A stretch of 64,000 bases of DNA, from contig NZ_DJUW01000016.1 in the NCBI RefSeq assembly GCF_002440635.1, forward strand, positions 113,150 through 177,149, read 5' to 3'. This DNA is from Novosphingobium sp. UBA6272. GTDB taxonomy: Bacteria; Pseudomonadota; Alphaproteobacteria; Sphingomonadales; Sphingomonadaceae. The position numbers and the translations under genes are program-made. A model generated the notes under the pieces. The model was given only the letters and a program-made list of their open reading frames with translations. It ran no database searches and was not told where the DNA came from. Shown piece by piece: positions 47,029-56,013 of the stretch; positions within the stretch are counted from its first letter, which is position 1; each line of letters opens with the position of its first letter.

Positions 47029-47469
47029 ATGTACGAACTGTCCGTCACCCGCCTGATTGATGCCGCGCCCGACAAGGTCTGGAAGGTCCTGACCGAGCGG
47101 ACCAACGAATGGTGGTGCCCCAAGCCGTGGCGCGCCGAGGTGGATTGGGGCAGCCGTGCGCCGGGCGGGCGCACCCACACCACCATGCACGGCCCCAACG
47201 GCGAAAAGAACGAACATCCCGGCTTTATCCTTGCCTGGGACGAAGGCCGCCGGATTGCGGTGACCGACGCGATCGAAGGTGATCTCAAGCCGGCCGGACC
47301 CTTCATGCTCGGCATCTGGGAAATCGCGCCCGAAGGCAGCGGCACCCGCTATACCGGCCGGGCCCGGCACTGGACATCGGAGAGCATGGCCCACCACAAG
47401 GAGATGGGCTTTGACGAAGGCTGGGGGATCATGGCCGATCAGTTCAAGGAACTGTGCGAAGCCGGGTGA
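47029..47469 (+). CDS. SRPBCC (AHSA1-like) domain protein
   Basis: A 146-residue START-like protein: YELSVTRLIDAAPDKVWKVL at the N-terminus, WWCPKPWRAEVDWG, GFILAWDEGRRIAVTD, and a long C-terminal helix (MGFDEGWGIMADQFKELCE). The fold makes a hydrophobic ligand cavity. AGAGGA precedes the ATG at 47029. It is the last gene of the TetR-led operon; a strong hairpin follows. Confidence 0.87.
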   Translation: MYELSVTRLIDAAPDKVWKVLTERTNEWWCPKPWRAEVDWGSRAPGGRTHTTMHGPNGEKNEHPGFILAWDEGRRIAVTDAIEGDLKPAGPFMLGIWEIAPEGSGTRYTGRARHWTSESMAHHKEMGFDEGWGIMADQFKELCEAG

Positions 47470-47506
47470 GCGTCGTTCGCGTTTCACATCAAGCAGCGGC
47501 TGCATC

Positions 47507-47527
47507 CCCCTCCCCGCTGGGGAGGGG
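47507..47527. terminator. Hairpin between the TetR operon and the J-protein gene
   Basis: CCCCTCCCC and GGGGAGGGG form a perfect nine-base-pair stem with a three-base loop, 38 bases beyond the SRPBCC stop. It sits between convergent genes. No strong T-tract is visible. Confidence 0.6.
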
Positions 47528-47563
47528 AGTCAGAGCGCCTGGATGACGGAACATGGCAAGGGC

Positions 47564-48151
47564 TTAGGCGAAGGCTGCAGCGCGCCTTAGCAGCTGGTAA
47601 GACTCGACCACTTCCTGCAACCGCGTCTCGAAGCTGCGGTCCCCGCCGTTGCGATCGGGGTGGTACTTGCGGACCAGTTGCGAGTATCGACTGCGCAGAT
47701 CGTGACGGCTGGCATCAATCCCCAGTCCCAGTACGTCGAGGGCGCGGCGCTCGTCAGGCGTCACTGCCCGGCCGTCTTCGCGCTGCGCCGGTTTGCGCAC
47801 CCGGGCGCGCTGGCTGATCGCTTCAAGCGGATCGGTGAAATCGGCCCAGCGTGGTGCGGCGTCAATCCCGGCGGTGGGGGAAAAGGCCCGGGTCTGACGG
47901 TCCCAGCCGTGAATAGGGTGCTGGGCGCGGATGATCTCTTCCGCGCTCATCCCTTCGAACCAGTCATAGCCGGAGTTGAATTCGCGGACGTGGTCGAGGC
48001 AGAACCAGTGATAGTCTCCCGGTCCGTCAAAGCTCGATCCGCGCGGCCCGGGCGCGCGGAATTCCCCGACCTCGGGGCAGCCGGGCCGCTCGCAGCGCCG
48101 GTCGCCCCGGCCGACCCGTCCATGAAAGCGATCGTTCTTCACCGCTTCCAC
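47564..48151 (-). CDS. J-domain (DnaJ-like) molecular chaperone
   Basis: A 195-residue protein with the J domain at the C-terminus: LDVLGLGIDASRHDLRSRYS and VRKYHPDRNGGDRSFE, including the HPD motif. The N-terminal part has a Cys-containing segment (CERPGCPEVGEFRAPGP) and YHWFCLDHVREFNSGYDWFEG, typical of the alphaproteobacterial J-protein found with BolA and CobS. The start may be GTG at 48151. It is divergent from bolA. Confidence 0.88.
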   Translation of the reverse strand: MEAVKNDRFHGRVGRGDRRCERPGCPEVGEFRAPGPRGSSFDGPGDYHWFCLDHVREFNSGYDWFEGMSAEEIIRAQHPIHGWDRQTRAFSPTAGIDAAPRWADFTDPLEAISQRARVRKPAQREDGRAVTPDERRALDVLGLGIDASRHDLRSRYSQLVRKYHPDRNGGDRSFETRLQEVVESYQLLRRAAAFA

Positions 48152-48180
48152 ATGGCGATTGTTCGGCTAGAATGGAACCC

Positions 48181-48465
48181 ATGACCACATCCCCCGCCCC
48201 CAAAATCGCCGACGAAATCGAGCGTCTGCTTTCTGCCGCCTTCGCCCCCACCCACCTCGCCGTGATCAACGACAGCGCCAAACACAGCGGCCACAGCGGC
48301 GATGACGGCTCGGGCGAAAGCCACTTCACCGTCGAAATCGAAAGCGCTGCCTTTTCCGAAATCTCGCGGCTCGAACGCCAGCGCATGGTCAATCGCGCGC
48401 TGGGCGACATCCCCGGCCAGCGGGTCCACGCCCTGGCGGTCAAGGCAAAGGCACCGGGCGAATGA
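48181..48465 (+). CDS. bolA: BolA family protein
   Basis: A 94-residue BolA-like protein: IADEIERLLSAAFAPTHLAV, the HSGHSGDDGSGESHFTVEIE loop with possible Fe-S-coordinating histidines, and LERQRMVNRALGDI. BolA proteins act with monothiol glutaredoxins in iron-sulfur metabolism. ATG at 48181 is preferred over one three codons upstream. It overlaps the Nudix gene by four bases. Confidence 0.9.
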   Translation: MTTSPAPKIADEIERLLSAAFAPTHLAVINDSAKHSGHSGDDGSGESHFTVEIESAAFSEISRLERQRMVNRALGDIPGQRVHALAVKAKAPGE

Positions 48466-48917
48466 GCGAGCCGGCGGCCTCCCGGCGGATCCGGCGTGCG
48501 GCCCGAATCCTTCTGCTTGCTGAGGACAAGTCACTCTTGCTGTTCCGCTTCACGCCGAGCGACCGTCCGCCACTGTGGGCCACGCCCGGCGGAGAATGCG
48601 ATGGCGACGAGGAATTCGAGGTTGCCGCGCGGCGCGAGCTTTTGGAAGAGACCGGGCTGGCGCTTGAACCAGGTCCAATCATCGCGCGGCGCAGCAATGA
48701 TTTCCTGACCTTTGACGGAGAGCCCGTGTCTGCTGACGAGGCCTATTTCGCCATTCGGGTAACAGACAAATTCATCGACACCGCCGGTCATACCGCGCAC
48801 GAACTCGCCGTAATGCAGACGCACCGATGGTTCACCCGCGACGAGCTGGCCAGCTGGCACGAAGTCATTTTTCCGGAAGAGATTCTCGACATACTCGCAA
48901 AAGTTGACGCCGCATGA
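48462..48917 (+). CDS. Nudix hydrolase
   Basis: A 151-residue Nudix protein. The box is GGECDGDEEFEVAARREL followed by LEETGL, complete with the REx2EE core. ARILLLAEDKSLLLFRF precedes it. The substrate is not predictable. It overlaps bolA and the pirin gene by four bases at each end. Confidence 0.87.
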   Translation: MSEPAASRRIRRAARILLLAEDKSLLLFRFTPSDRPPLWATPGGECDGDEEFEVAARRELLEETGLALEPGPIIARRSNDFLTFDGEPVSADEAYFAIRVTDKFIDTAGHTAHELAVMQTHRWFTRDELASWHEVIFPEEILDILAKVDAA

Positions 48918-49807
48918 GCCTGCTCCAAACCATCCAGCCGGTCACCCATGACCTCGGCGCATTCCAGGTCCGGCGGGTACTGCCCAGCCCGCGCAGGGTT
49001 ATGGTCGGGCCATTCGTGTTCGTCGACCAGTTTGGCCCGGCACTGCTCCCTCCCGGCGTGGCAATGGATGTCCGGCCGCATCCGCACATCGGGATCGCCA
49101 CGGTGACCTGGCTGCTCGAAGGGGCGATCGATCACCGTGACAGTCTGGGCACTTTCGCCACGATCCGCCCCGGGCAGGTCAACCTGATGACCGCCGGAAG
49201 TGGAATCGTCCATTCCGAGCGCGGACTGCCTTCGGAGCGTGTCCGCGAAAAGCCGATCTATGGAATGCAGACCTGGCTGGCGCTGCCCGACGGCAAAGAG
49301 GAAATCGCGCCGGCATTCGAGGCGGTCACCGACCTGCCGCTGGTCGAGGACGGCTGCGCCTCGGCGCGAGTGATTTTGGGCAACCTGTGGGGCCGGACCG
49401 CGCCGACCACCCAGCATTCGCCGACGATCTATGCCGAAATCACCCTTGCCCCCGGCGGAACGATCCCGATCGATCCCGAGGCCGACGAACGCGCGCTGAT
49501 GCTGATCGGCGGCGAGGCCAGTGTCGATGGCCTGGCACTGGGCCTTTACGAACTCGCCGTGCTCGCCCCTGGCAAGGCGATGCGCCTGGCCAGCGGGACC
49601 GGCGCGCGCGTCATGCTGCTCGGCGGGGCGCCGCTGGACAGCCCGCGCCATGTGTGGTGGAACTTCGTCTCGTCCAGCCGCGAGCGGATCAACCAGGCCA
49701 AGGACGATTGGCGGGCCGGGCGCTTCGCCACAGTACCGGGGGACGAGGATGAGTTCATCCCGCTCCCGCAAGTTCCGCTGACCAACAGCGATACAGGGAG
49801 AGAATGA
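48914..49807 (+). CDS. Pirin family protein
   Basis: A 297-residue bicupin. The metal-site region has RPHPHIGIATVTWLLEGAI and HSERGLPSE; the second cupin follows around residue 180. Bacterial pirins are quercetinase-like or regulate metabolic enzymes; the actual role is open. It overlaps the Nudix gene by four bases, and its stop overlaps the next ATG. Confidence 0.92.
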   Translation: MSLLQTIQPVTHDLGAFQVRRVLPSPRRVMVGPFVFVDQFGPALLPPGVAMDVRPHPHIGIATVTWLLEGAIDHRDSLGTFATIRPGQVNLMTAGSGIVHSERGLPSERVREKPIYGMQTWLALPDGKEEIAPAFEAVTDLPLVEDGCASARVILGNLWGRTAPTTQHSPTIYAEITLAPGGTIPIDPEADERALMLIGGEASVDGLALGLYELAVLAPGKAMRLASGTGARVMLLGGAPLDSPRHVWWNFVSSSRERINQAKDDWRAGRFATVPGDEDEFIPLPQVPLTNSDTGRE

Positions 49808-50622
49808 TGAGTTTTGCAGGACAGGCCGCGTGGATCACCGGCGCGTCATCGGGAATTGGCGCGGCTTTGGCGCGGGCATTGGCCAAGCAAGGCGCGCGGC
49901 TGGTCCTGTCAGGGCGCAACGTCGAGGCGCTGAAGGCAGTTGCGAAGGACTGCGGCGAAGCACTGGTCCTGCCATTTGAAAGCACCGACATTGCAGCAAT
50001 TGCTCCAGCGGCCGAAAAGGCCTGGGCCTGGTCCGGCGGGATCGACCTGCTGGTCAACAACGCCGGAATTTCGCAGCGAAGCCTGGCGCAGGATACGTCC
50101 TTTGACGTCTACGAACGGATTATCGGGGTCGATCTGCTCGCGCCGATCGCGCTGACCCAGGCGGTGCTGCCGCGGATGGTCGCGCGTGGCTCGGGCCGGA
50201 TCGCGATGATCAGCTCGATCGCCGGCAAGGTCGGGGTGCCGATGCGCACTGCCTATTGCGCCGCCAAGTTCGGGATCGCTGGCTATGCCGATGCCTTGCG
50301 CGCCGAGGTCGCGCACCTTGGCCTGCAGGTCCACAACATCTACCCCGGCTCGGTCGCCACCGACGTGTCACGCAACGCCTTGACCAGCGATGGATCGAAG
50401 CGCGGCGTTTCGGACAAGGCGATCGATAACGGGATCCCGCCTGGAATTGCAGTAGCCCAGATGATCGACGAGATGCTGGCTGGCAACCGCGAGATCATCG
50501 TTGCCGAGGGTGCCGAAAAAGCAATGGGCGAAGCGCGCCGCACGCCCGACGCTCTGCTTGACCAGATTGGCGCGTTCATGGCGGCTGGCTACGTCCAGCG
50601 GATGAACGAAGGGGCTGAGTGA
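49807..50622 (+). CDS. SDR family oxidoreductase (DHRS7-like)
   Basis: A 271-residue short-chain dehydrogenase. The cofactor loop is ITGASSGIGAALA, with LSGRN at the end of the second strand (Arg suggests NADP(H)). NNAG, SSIAGKVG with the catalytic Ser, and YCAAKFG with Tyr and Lys are present. GGGAGA before tandem ATGs favours the second. It overlaps the hydrolase gene (TGATG). Confidence 0.9.
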   Translation: MSFAGQAAWITGASSGIGAALARALAKQGARLVLSGRNVEALKAVAKDCGEALVLPFESTDIAAIAPAAEKAWAWSGGIDLLVNNAGISQRSLAQDTSFDVYERIIGVDLLAPIALTQAVLPRMVARGSGRIAMISSIAGKVGVPMRTAYCAAKFGIAGYADALRAEVAHLGLQVHNIYPGSVATDVSRNALTSDGSKRGVSDKAIDNGIPPGIAVAQMIDEMLAGNREIIVAEGAEKAMGEARRTPDALLDQIGAFMAAGYVQRMNEGAE

Positions 50623-51515
50623 TGCGGCGCGTAAAACTCGGCAACGGGATCGAGCTCGACGTGCAGGACGAAGGCCCGCGCGACGCGCCGGTGCTGATCT
50701 TCCTCCACGGCTTTCCCGACAGCCACCGCACCTGGCGCCACCAGATCGCGCATTTTTCGGACCGGTTCCGCTGCATCGCCCCCGATCAGCGCGGCTATCG
50801 CGGTTCGTCAAAGCCGCAGGGGGTGGAGAACTACACCCCCGACAAGCTGATCGGCGACATCTTCCTGCTCGCGGCCGCGCTTGACGTGAAGGACTTCACG
50901 GTGGTGGGCCACGATTGGGGCGGCGCGATCGCCTGGGGCGTGGCCTTGATGGGCCAGGGCACCGGACGGGTCACCCGCGCGGTGATCGCCAATGCTCCGC
51001 ACCCAGTGATCTTCCCCAGGCTGCTCTACACCAACCCGGTTCAGCGCGCGGCGAGCCAGTATTTCCGGATTTTCCGCGATCCGGCCAGCGACGCGTTGGT
51101 CGAGCAGTTCGGGCTTGGCGGGGTCTTGCTCAAGGCCTTTGGCGAAACGCCCGAAAACCCGAAGATGGAGCCCGAGGAGCGGGCCGCGCTGCTGGAGGAC
51201 TGGCAAAACCGCGAAGCCGCGATTGCCATGCTCAACTGGTATCGGGCCAGCCCGATGGAAGTGTTGGAGATGGACGCGCCTTACGTGATTCCAGACGGGT
51301 GGAAGCCGGTAGCGATCCCCAAGTTGAAAATTCCGACGCTGGTGATCTGGGCGATGGACGATCATGCCTTGCCGCCCGAAAACCTCGACGGAATGGACGA
51401 GCTGATCGATGACCTCACCGTCACCCGCGTTCCGGGATCGGGCCACTTCGTCCAATGGGAAGCGCCCGAGGCAGTCAACGCCGCGATGGAGGAGTTTCTT
51501 GGCCGCACAGCCTGA
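50622..51515 (+). CDS. Alpha/beta hydrolase (epoxide hydrolase-like)
   Basis: A 297-residue hydrolase. The oxyanion region is FLHGFPDSHRTWRHQI, the nucleophile elbow VGHDWGGAIAWG has Asp as nucleophile (D in HDWGG), which is typical of epoxide hydrolases and haloalkane dehalogenases, and the catalytic His is in GSGHFVQWEAPE. The HGFPDS motif favours an epoxide hydrolase. It is coupled to the SDR upstream and overlaps the LtrA gene. Confidence 0.88.
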   Translation: MRRVKLGNGIELDVQDEGPRDAPVLIFLHGFPDSHRTWRHQIAHFSDRFRCIAPDQRGYRGSSKPQGVENYTPDKLIGDIFLLAAALDVKDFTVVGHDWGGAIAWGVALMGQGTGRVTRAVIANAPHPVIFPRLLYTNPVQRAASQYFRIFRDPASDALVEQFGLGGVLLKAFGETPENPKMEPEERAALLEDWQNREAAIAMLNWYRASPMEVLEMDAPYVIPDGWKPVAIPKLKIPTLVIWAMDDHALPPENLDGMDELIDDLTVTRVPGSGHFVQWEAPEAVNAAMEEFLGRTA

Positions 51516-52848
51516 CCGCCCCCGCCCCGGGATCGGCGCGGCGATTGCTGCTGCCGAAGCGAAGCAGCGCCGGTCGCTGCTCCGCAACCACGGCGGCGGC
51601 CATGCTCCGGTCACCAATCTTGAGCTGTTCTTCGATCTGATCTTCGTCTTCGCGATCACCCAGGTCTCGCACTACCTGCTGGCCGAACTGACCCCGCTGG
51701 GCGCGCTGCGCACTGCGGTGATGTTCGCGGCGGTGTGGTGGGCCTGGATGTGGACCACCTGGGCGACCAACTGGGTCGATCCCGACAAGGGCGAGGTGCG
51801 CCTGCTGATCGGCGCGTTGATGCTGCTCAGCATGGCAATGTCGGCCGCGATCCCGCACGGTTTCGGCGATGGCGCTTTGCTGTTCGCCGCATCCTATTGC
51901 ACGATCCAGATCGGCCGGTGCCTGTTCGTCTCCTGGGCGATGGAGCGCGAAGTTGCCGGCCAGGGCCGCAACATGCTGCGCGCCGCGATCTGGTTCCTGA
52001 CGGCAGCACCGTTCTGGCTTGGCGGAGCCCTGATCGGCGACCCAACCTTGCAGCTGTGGCTGTGGCTGGCTGCGCTGGGCATAGAATATGCGGCGCCGAT
52101 GACCTTCCTCTGGGTCCCGGGGATGAGCCGGTCGAGCGCCGCAGACTGGCTGATTTCGGGCACCCACATGTCGGAGCGCTGCGCGCTGTTCATCATCATC
52201 GCGCTGGGCGAAGGGCTGATCATCTCGGGCGCGACCTATTCCGCCGCCCCGCCCCAGCCGGGGCTCGACGCGGCGCTCGTGACCGCCTTTGTCGGCTCGT
52301 TCGCGATGTGGTGGCTCTATTTCGACATGGGTGCGCGGCGCGGCGCAAGGCACATCGAAAACCACGCCGTCCCCGGCCTGATCGGACGGCAGGCCTTTAC
52401 CTATTGGCACATCCCGATCGTGGCGGGGATCGTGATCCTGGCCGTCGCGGATGAACTGGTCCTCGCCCATCCGCTCGAACCGCTTCATGGCGAGCTGCTG
52501 GCGATCGTGCTGTCGGGAACCGTGCTGTTCATCGCGGGGCTGGCCGGGTTCAAGCGCATCTCCAGCGGCAATCCCTGGTACCCGGCATCCCACGTTTATG
52601 GCTTGAGCGCATTGGTGCCGATCGCGCTGTGGGGCTGGCTGGCGCACCCGCCAGGACTGGTGTTCTACGCCGCAACCGTTCTGATGTTCGCGTTGATCGC
52701 CGTCTGGGAATGGGGCAGCTTCCACGGCGGCTGGATGGAGCGGATGGAACAGCGAAACTGGTGGCTGGGCCGGTTTCTGCGCAACCGTCTGGAAGTGCGC
52801 CGCGCCCGTCGTCTGGCCCGCGAGGCGGCGAAACAGGCGCAGCCCTAA
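51499..52848 (+). CDS. Low temperature requirement protein A (LtrA) family membrane protein
   Basis: A 449-residue polytopic protein with about twelve helices. The N-terminal signature is TNLELFFDLIFVFAITQVSH, and the mid-protein HMSERCALFIIIALGEGLII is also typical of LtrA. The function is not established. The likely start is TTG at 51499 after GGAGGAG, which overlaps the previous gene by 17 bases. It ends overlapping the convergent DUF2332 stop. Confidence 0.9.
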   Translation: MAAQPDRPRPGIGAAIAAAEAKQRRSLLRNHGGGHAPVTNLELFFDLIFVFAITQVSHYLLAELTPLGALRTAVMFAAVWWAWMWTTWATNWVDPDKGEVRLLIGALMLLSMAMSAAIPHGFGDGALLFAASYCTIQIGRCLFVSWAMEREVAGQGRNMLRAAIWFLTAAPFWLGGALIGDPTLQLWLWLAALGIEYAAPMTFLWVPGMSRSSAADWLISGTHMSERCALFIIIALGEGLIISGATYSAAPPQPGLDAALVTAFVGSFAMWWLYFDMGARRGARHIENHAVPGLIGRQAFTYWHIPIVAGIVILAVADELVLAHPLEPLHGELLAIVLSGTVLFIAGLAGFKRISSGNPWYPASHVYGLSALVPIALWGWLAHPPGLVFYAATVLMFALIAVWEWGSFHGGWMERMEQRNWWLGRFLRNRLEVRRARRLAREAAKQAQP

Positions 52849-53942
52849 ACCGTCCGCTCGCTGCCGCCCCATGCGATCCACGCGCCGTGGGGATGCGCGC
52901 GGGTTACGATCTCGCCCGCATCGCCGCCCGGCCAGTAACGCACCACCATTTCGTGGACGTGCAACACACGGTTGGCTTCTAGCGCGATCCAGGCCAGCGG
53001 CCGCTCAGGCGTGGCGTGCGCGCCAGCGGCCTCCATCGCGGCGATGACCCGGGCCTGTTGATCGGCCGGCACATATTGCCAGACGATCGAATGCATCAGC
53101 ACCCGTGTTGTGCCTTCGGCCTGCGGCTTCGCCATTTCGGCATCGACAAAATCGGCCGCGTTCATATGGGCGAGATCGGGCGGTTGTTTCGTCGCTTCAG
53201 CAATTGCGGCCTCGATCCGTTCGAACCGGACGGTGTGCTCGGGCCAGATGTAGGCCTTGAGCCGAAGCGCCTTCTCGGGATCGGCCAGATCAACCGGCGC
53301 GACGTCGCAGCCCTTGGTCGAGACGATCTCTATCTCGCGAGCAGGCGGTGCATCGCCCTGCCATTCCGGCGCAAACCGGATGGCCCCCGGCTCCGGCCCG
53401 ACCTGCACCCCGCCCAGGTCATAGTGATAGCGATCGAGCATCAGGTTGATCCCGGCGCTCGATCCAATCTCGAGGCACTCGAACCGCGGCGGCAGGCCCT
53501 TGTCGGCCAGCCACAGCATCGCGGCGATGAAATTGGCTGAGCGCCCCGCTTCATTGGTCTGCGGCGGACCATCGAGCCAGGGCAGCAATTCCGCCTCATG
53601 CCGGTGAAGCGCTTCGGCGACGATTGCGGCATCGTCCACCCCGCGCTGCCCGGTATAGATCGCAGCAAGCGCTGGCTGGGTCCCTTTCAGATGCAGCGAA
53701 TGCAGTCCGCCCGCCACACGCAAAGGCAGGGCATCAGCCAGCGGCGCCCCCTCCCAAGCGCGGACCCGGTCCAGTACCGCACCGCCTTCGCCCCGCTCGA
53801 TCAGGTCACGCAGCGCAGCGCAGATCCGTGCGGTCCGGTCCGCGCCCGAGGCGGTACAATAGGCCACCTGGTTGTCGAATGCCGCAGCGACGATCCCCTC
53901 GCCGCTCGCGTTGATGTCGATGAACTGGTATTTCTCCGCCAT
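52845..53942 (-). CDS. DUF2332 domain-containing protein
   Basis: A 365-residue protein, MAEKYQFIDINASGEGIVAA, with a methyltransferase-like segment ECLEIGSSAGINLMLDRYHY in the middle and HSIVWQYVPADQQARV. The family is uncharacterised; a SAM-dependent activity is inference from the glycine-rich loop. AGGAGGA precedes the ATG at 53942. It is convergent with LtrA and divergent from hisG. Confidence 0.88.
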   Translation of the reverse strand: MAEKYQFIDINASGEGIVAAAFDNQVAYCTASGADRTARICAALRDLIERGEGGAVLDRVRAWEGAPLADALPLRVAGGLHSLHLKGTQPALAAIYTGQRGVDDAAIVAEALHRHEAELLPWLDGPPQTNEAGRSANFIAAMLWLADKGLPPRFECLEIGSSAGINLMLDRYHYDLGGVQVGPEPGAIRFAPEWQGDAPPAREIEIVSTKGCDVAPVDLADPEKALRLKAYIWPEHTVRFERIEAAIAEATKQPPDLAHMNAADFVDAEMAKPQAEGTTRVLMHSIVWQYVPADQQARVIAAMEAAGAHATPERPLAWIALEANRVLHVHEMVVRYWPGGDAGEIVTRAHPHGAWIAWGGSERTV

Positions 53943-54064
53943 CGCTGGTTCCTCCTGCTTATTGCTGCAGATGCGAACTTGCTGCGCTTTTTTGCTGCGC
54001 CGCACAAGGAAATTCAGCACGGCTCCTTGCCCTTTTTGGCCCCGCACCGTAAGGGCGGCGCGCT

Positions 54065-54721
54065 ATGCCAGACGCGCTGACCTTCGCCGTACCCAAGGGC
54101 CGCATCCTCGATGAGGCGCTGCCGCTGATGGCCCGCGCCGGGGTGGTTCCCGAAGCGGGCTTTCATGACAAGGGCAACCGCGCCCTGTCCTTCGCCTGCG
54201 AAGGCAGCGACATGCGGCTGATCCGCGTCCGCGCTTTCGATGTGGCGACCTTCGTTGCGCACGGCGCGGCACAGCTTGGCATCGTCGGTTCCGACGTGGT
54301 CGAGGAATTTGCCTACCCCGATCTCTACGCGCCGGTCGATCTGGCGATCGGTCATTGTCGGCTGTCGGTCGCCGAACCCGAAGGGCAGATCGGCACCAGC
54401 ACCCACGTCAGCCACCTGCGCGTCGCGAGCAAGTACCCCAACCTGACCCGCCGCCATTTTGAGCGGCTGGGTGTACAGGCCGAAGTGGTCAAGCTCAACG
54501 GCGCGATGGAACTCGCCCCCGGGCTCGGCCTCGCCAGCCGGATCGTCGATCTGGTTTCGACTGGGCGCACGCTCAAGGACAATGGCCTGGTTGAGACCAG
54601 CAGGATCCTCGATGTCTCGGCGCGGCTGATCGTCAACCGCGCCGCGCTCAAAACCGATGAGCGCGTGGCCGAGCTGGTTGAGCGGTTTCGCGCCCTTGCA
54701 GCCGAGCAGAAGGCCGCCTGA
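54065..54721 (+). CDS. hisG: ATP phosphoribosyltransferase HisG, short form
   Basis: A 218-residue enzyme for the first step of histidine synthesis. It has [50 protein letters not shown] and [13 protein letters not shown] (PRPP site). The length shows the short form, which lacks the regulatory domain and requires HisZ; hisZ is not in this window. It overlaps hisD by one base (TGATG). Confidence 0.95.
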   Translation: MPDALTFAVPKGRILDEALPLMARAGVVPEAGFHDKGNRALSFACEGSDMRLIRVRAFDVATFVAHGAAQLGIVGSDVVEEFAYPDLYAPVDLAIGHCRLSVAEPEGQIGTSTHVSHLRVASKYPNLTRRHFERLGVQAEVVKLNGAMELAPGLGLASRIVDLVSTGRTLKDNGLVETSRILDVSARLIVNRAALKTDERVAELVERFRALAAEQKAA

Positions 54722-56013
54722 TGCTCCGCCTCAACACCCGGGACCCAGGCTTCGAGCAGGCGTTCAAGCGCCTCGTCTCTGACCGGCGCGAGAGCGGTGA
54801 TGACGTCGCCCGCGATGTCCAGGTGATCCTCAGCGATGTGCGCAACCGCGGCGATGCTGCGCTGGTCGACATGACCGCGCGCTGGGACGGCCACCAGCTG
54901 TCCAGCGACGCAGATTGGCAGTTCGGGGCCGAGCAATGCCGCGAAGCATTCGATGCGCTCAAGCCCGATCTGCGCGCGGCGTTGGAACTTGCCGCGCAGC
55001 GGATCCGGGCCTTCCACGAAAAGCAACTGCCCAAGAACCGCGACGAAACCGATGATCTGGGCGTGCGGATGGGGGCAAAGTGGCGCGCGGTCGATGCTGC
55101 CGGTCTATATGTTCCGGGTGGCCGCGCGGCCTATCCCTCCTCGCTGCTGATGAACGCAATCCCGGCGAAAGTAGCCGGGGTCGAGCGGCTGGTGGTGGTG
55201 ACCCCAACCCCCAAGGGCCAGGTCAACCCGCTCGTGCTCGCTGCAGCGCACCTTGCCGGTGTCGACGAGGTTTGGCGGGTTGGCGGAGCGCAGGCGGTGG
55301 CCGCGCTCGCCTATGGCACCCAGCGGATCAAGCCGGTCGACGTGATAACCGGCCCCGGCAACGCCTGGGTCGCCGAGGCAAAGCGCCAACTGTTCGGCGT
55401 GGTCGGGATCGACATGGTCGCCGGGCCGAGCGAAATCCTGCTGATCGCCGATGGCCAGAACGACCCCGAATGGACCGCCGCGGACCTGCTCAGCCAGGCC
55501 GAGCACGATCCTGCTGCCCAGTCGATCCTGATCACCGACGATCCGCTGTTCGCCGATACCGTCGCTGACCGGATCGGAGTGGAGCTGGCAATGCTGCCGA
55601 CCGCGCGGGTCGCGGCGGAAAGCTGGAATACTCACGGCACGATCATCGAAGTCACCAGTCTGGACGAAGCACCGGCCCTGGCCAATGCGCTCGCCGCCGA
55701 ACACGTCCAGATCGCGACCGACAATCCAGAGAAGCTGTTCAAGGCGATCCGCCATGCCGGTTCGGTCTTCCTCGGCCGGATGACTCCGGAAGCGGTCGGC
55801 GACTATGTTGCCGGCCCCAATCACGTCCTCCCGACCGGACGCCGCGCGCGGTTCTCGTCCGGGCTGTCGGTGCTTGATTTCATGAAGCGGACCAGCTTCA
55901 TCCAACTGGACGAAGCCGCGCTGAAAGCGATCGGTCCGGCCGCGATCGAGCTGGCCGATGCAGAAGGGCTGACCGCGCATGCGCGCTCGATCGAAGTGAG
56001 GTTAGGAATATGA
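54721..56013 (+). CDS. hisD: Histidinol dehydrogenase HisD
   Basis: A 430-residue zinc enzyme for the last two steps of histidine synthesis. Signatures are LYVPGGRAAYPSSLLMNAIP, VWRVGGAQAVAALAYGT, VDVITGPGNAWVAEAKR, DMVAGPSEILLIAD and the zinc/active-site HVLPTGRRARFSSGLS. It is coupled to hisG and overlaps nusB by four bases. Confidence 0.96.
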   Translation: MLRLNTRDPGFEQAFKRLVSDRRESGDDVARDVQVILSDVRNRGDAALVDMTARWDGHQLSSDADWQFGAEQCREAFDALKPDLRAALELAAQRIRAFHEKQLPKNRDETDDLGVRMGAKWRAVDAAGLYVPGGRAAYPSSLLMNAIPAKVAGVERLVVVTPTPKGQVNPLVLAAAHLAGVDEVWRVGGAQAVAALAYGTQRIKPVDVITGPGNAWVAEAKRQLFGVVGIDMVAGPSEILLIADGQNDPEWTAADLLSQAEHDPAAQSILITDDPLFADTVADRIGVELAMLPTARVAAESWNTHGTIIEVTSLDEAPALANALAAEHVQIATDNPEKLFKAIRHAGSVFLGRMTPEAVGDYVAGPNHVLPTGRRARFSSGLSVLDFMKRTSFIQLDEAALKAIGPAAIELADAEGLTAHARSIEVRLGI

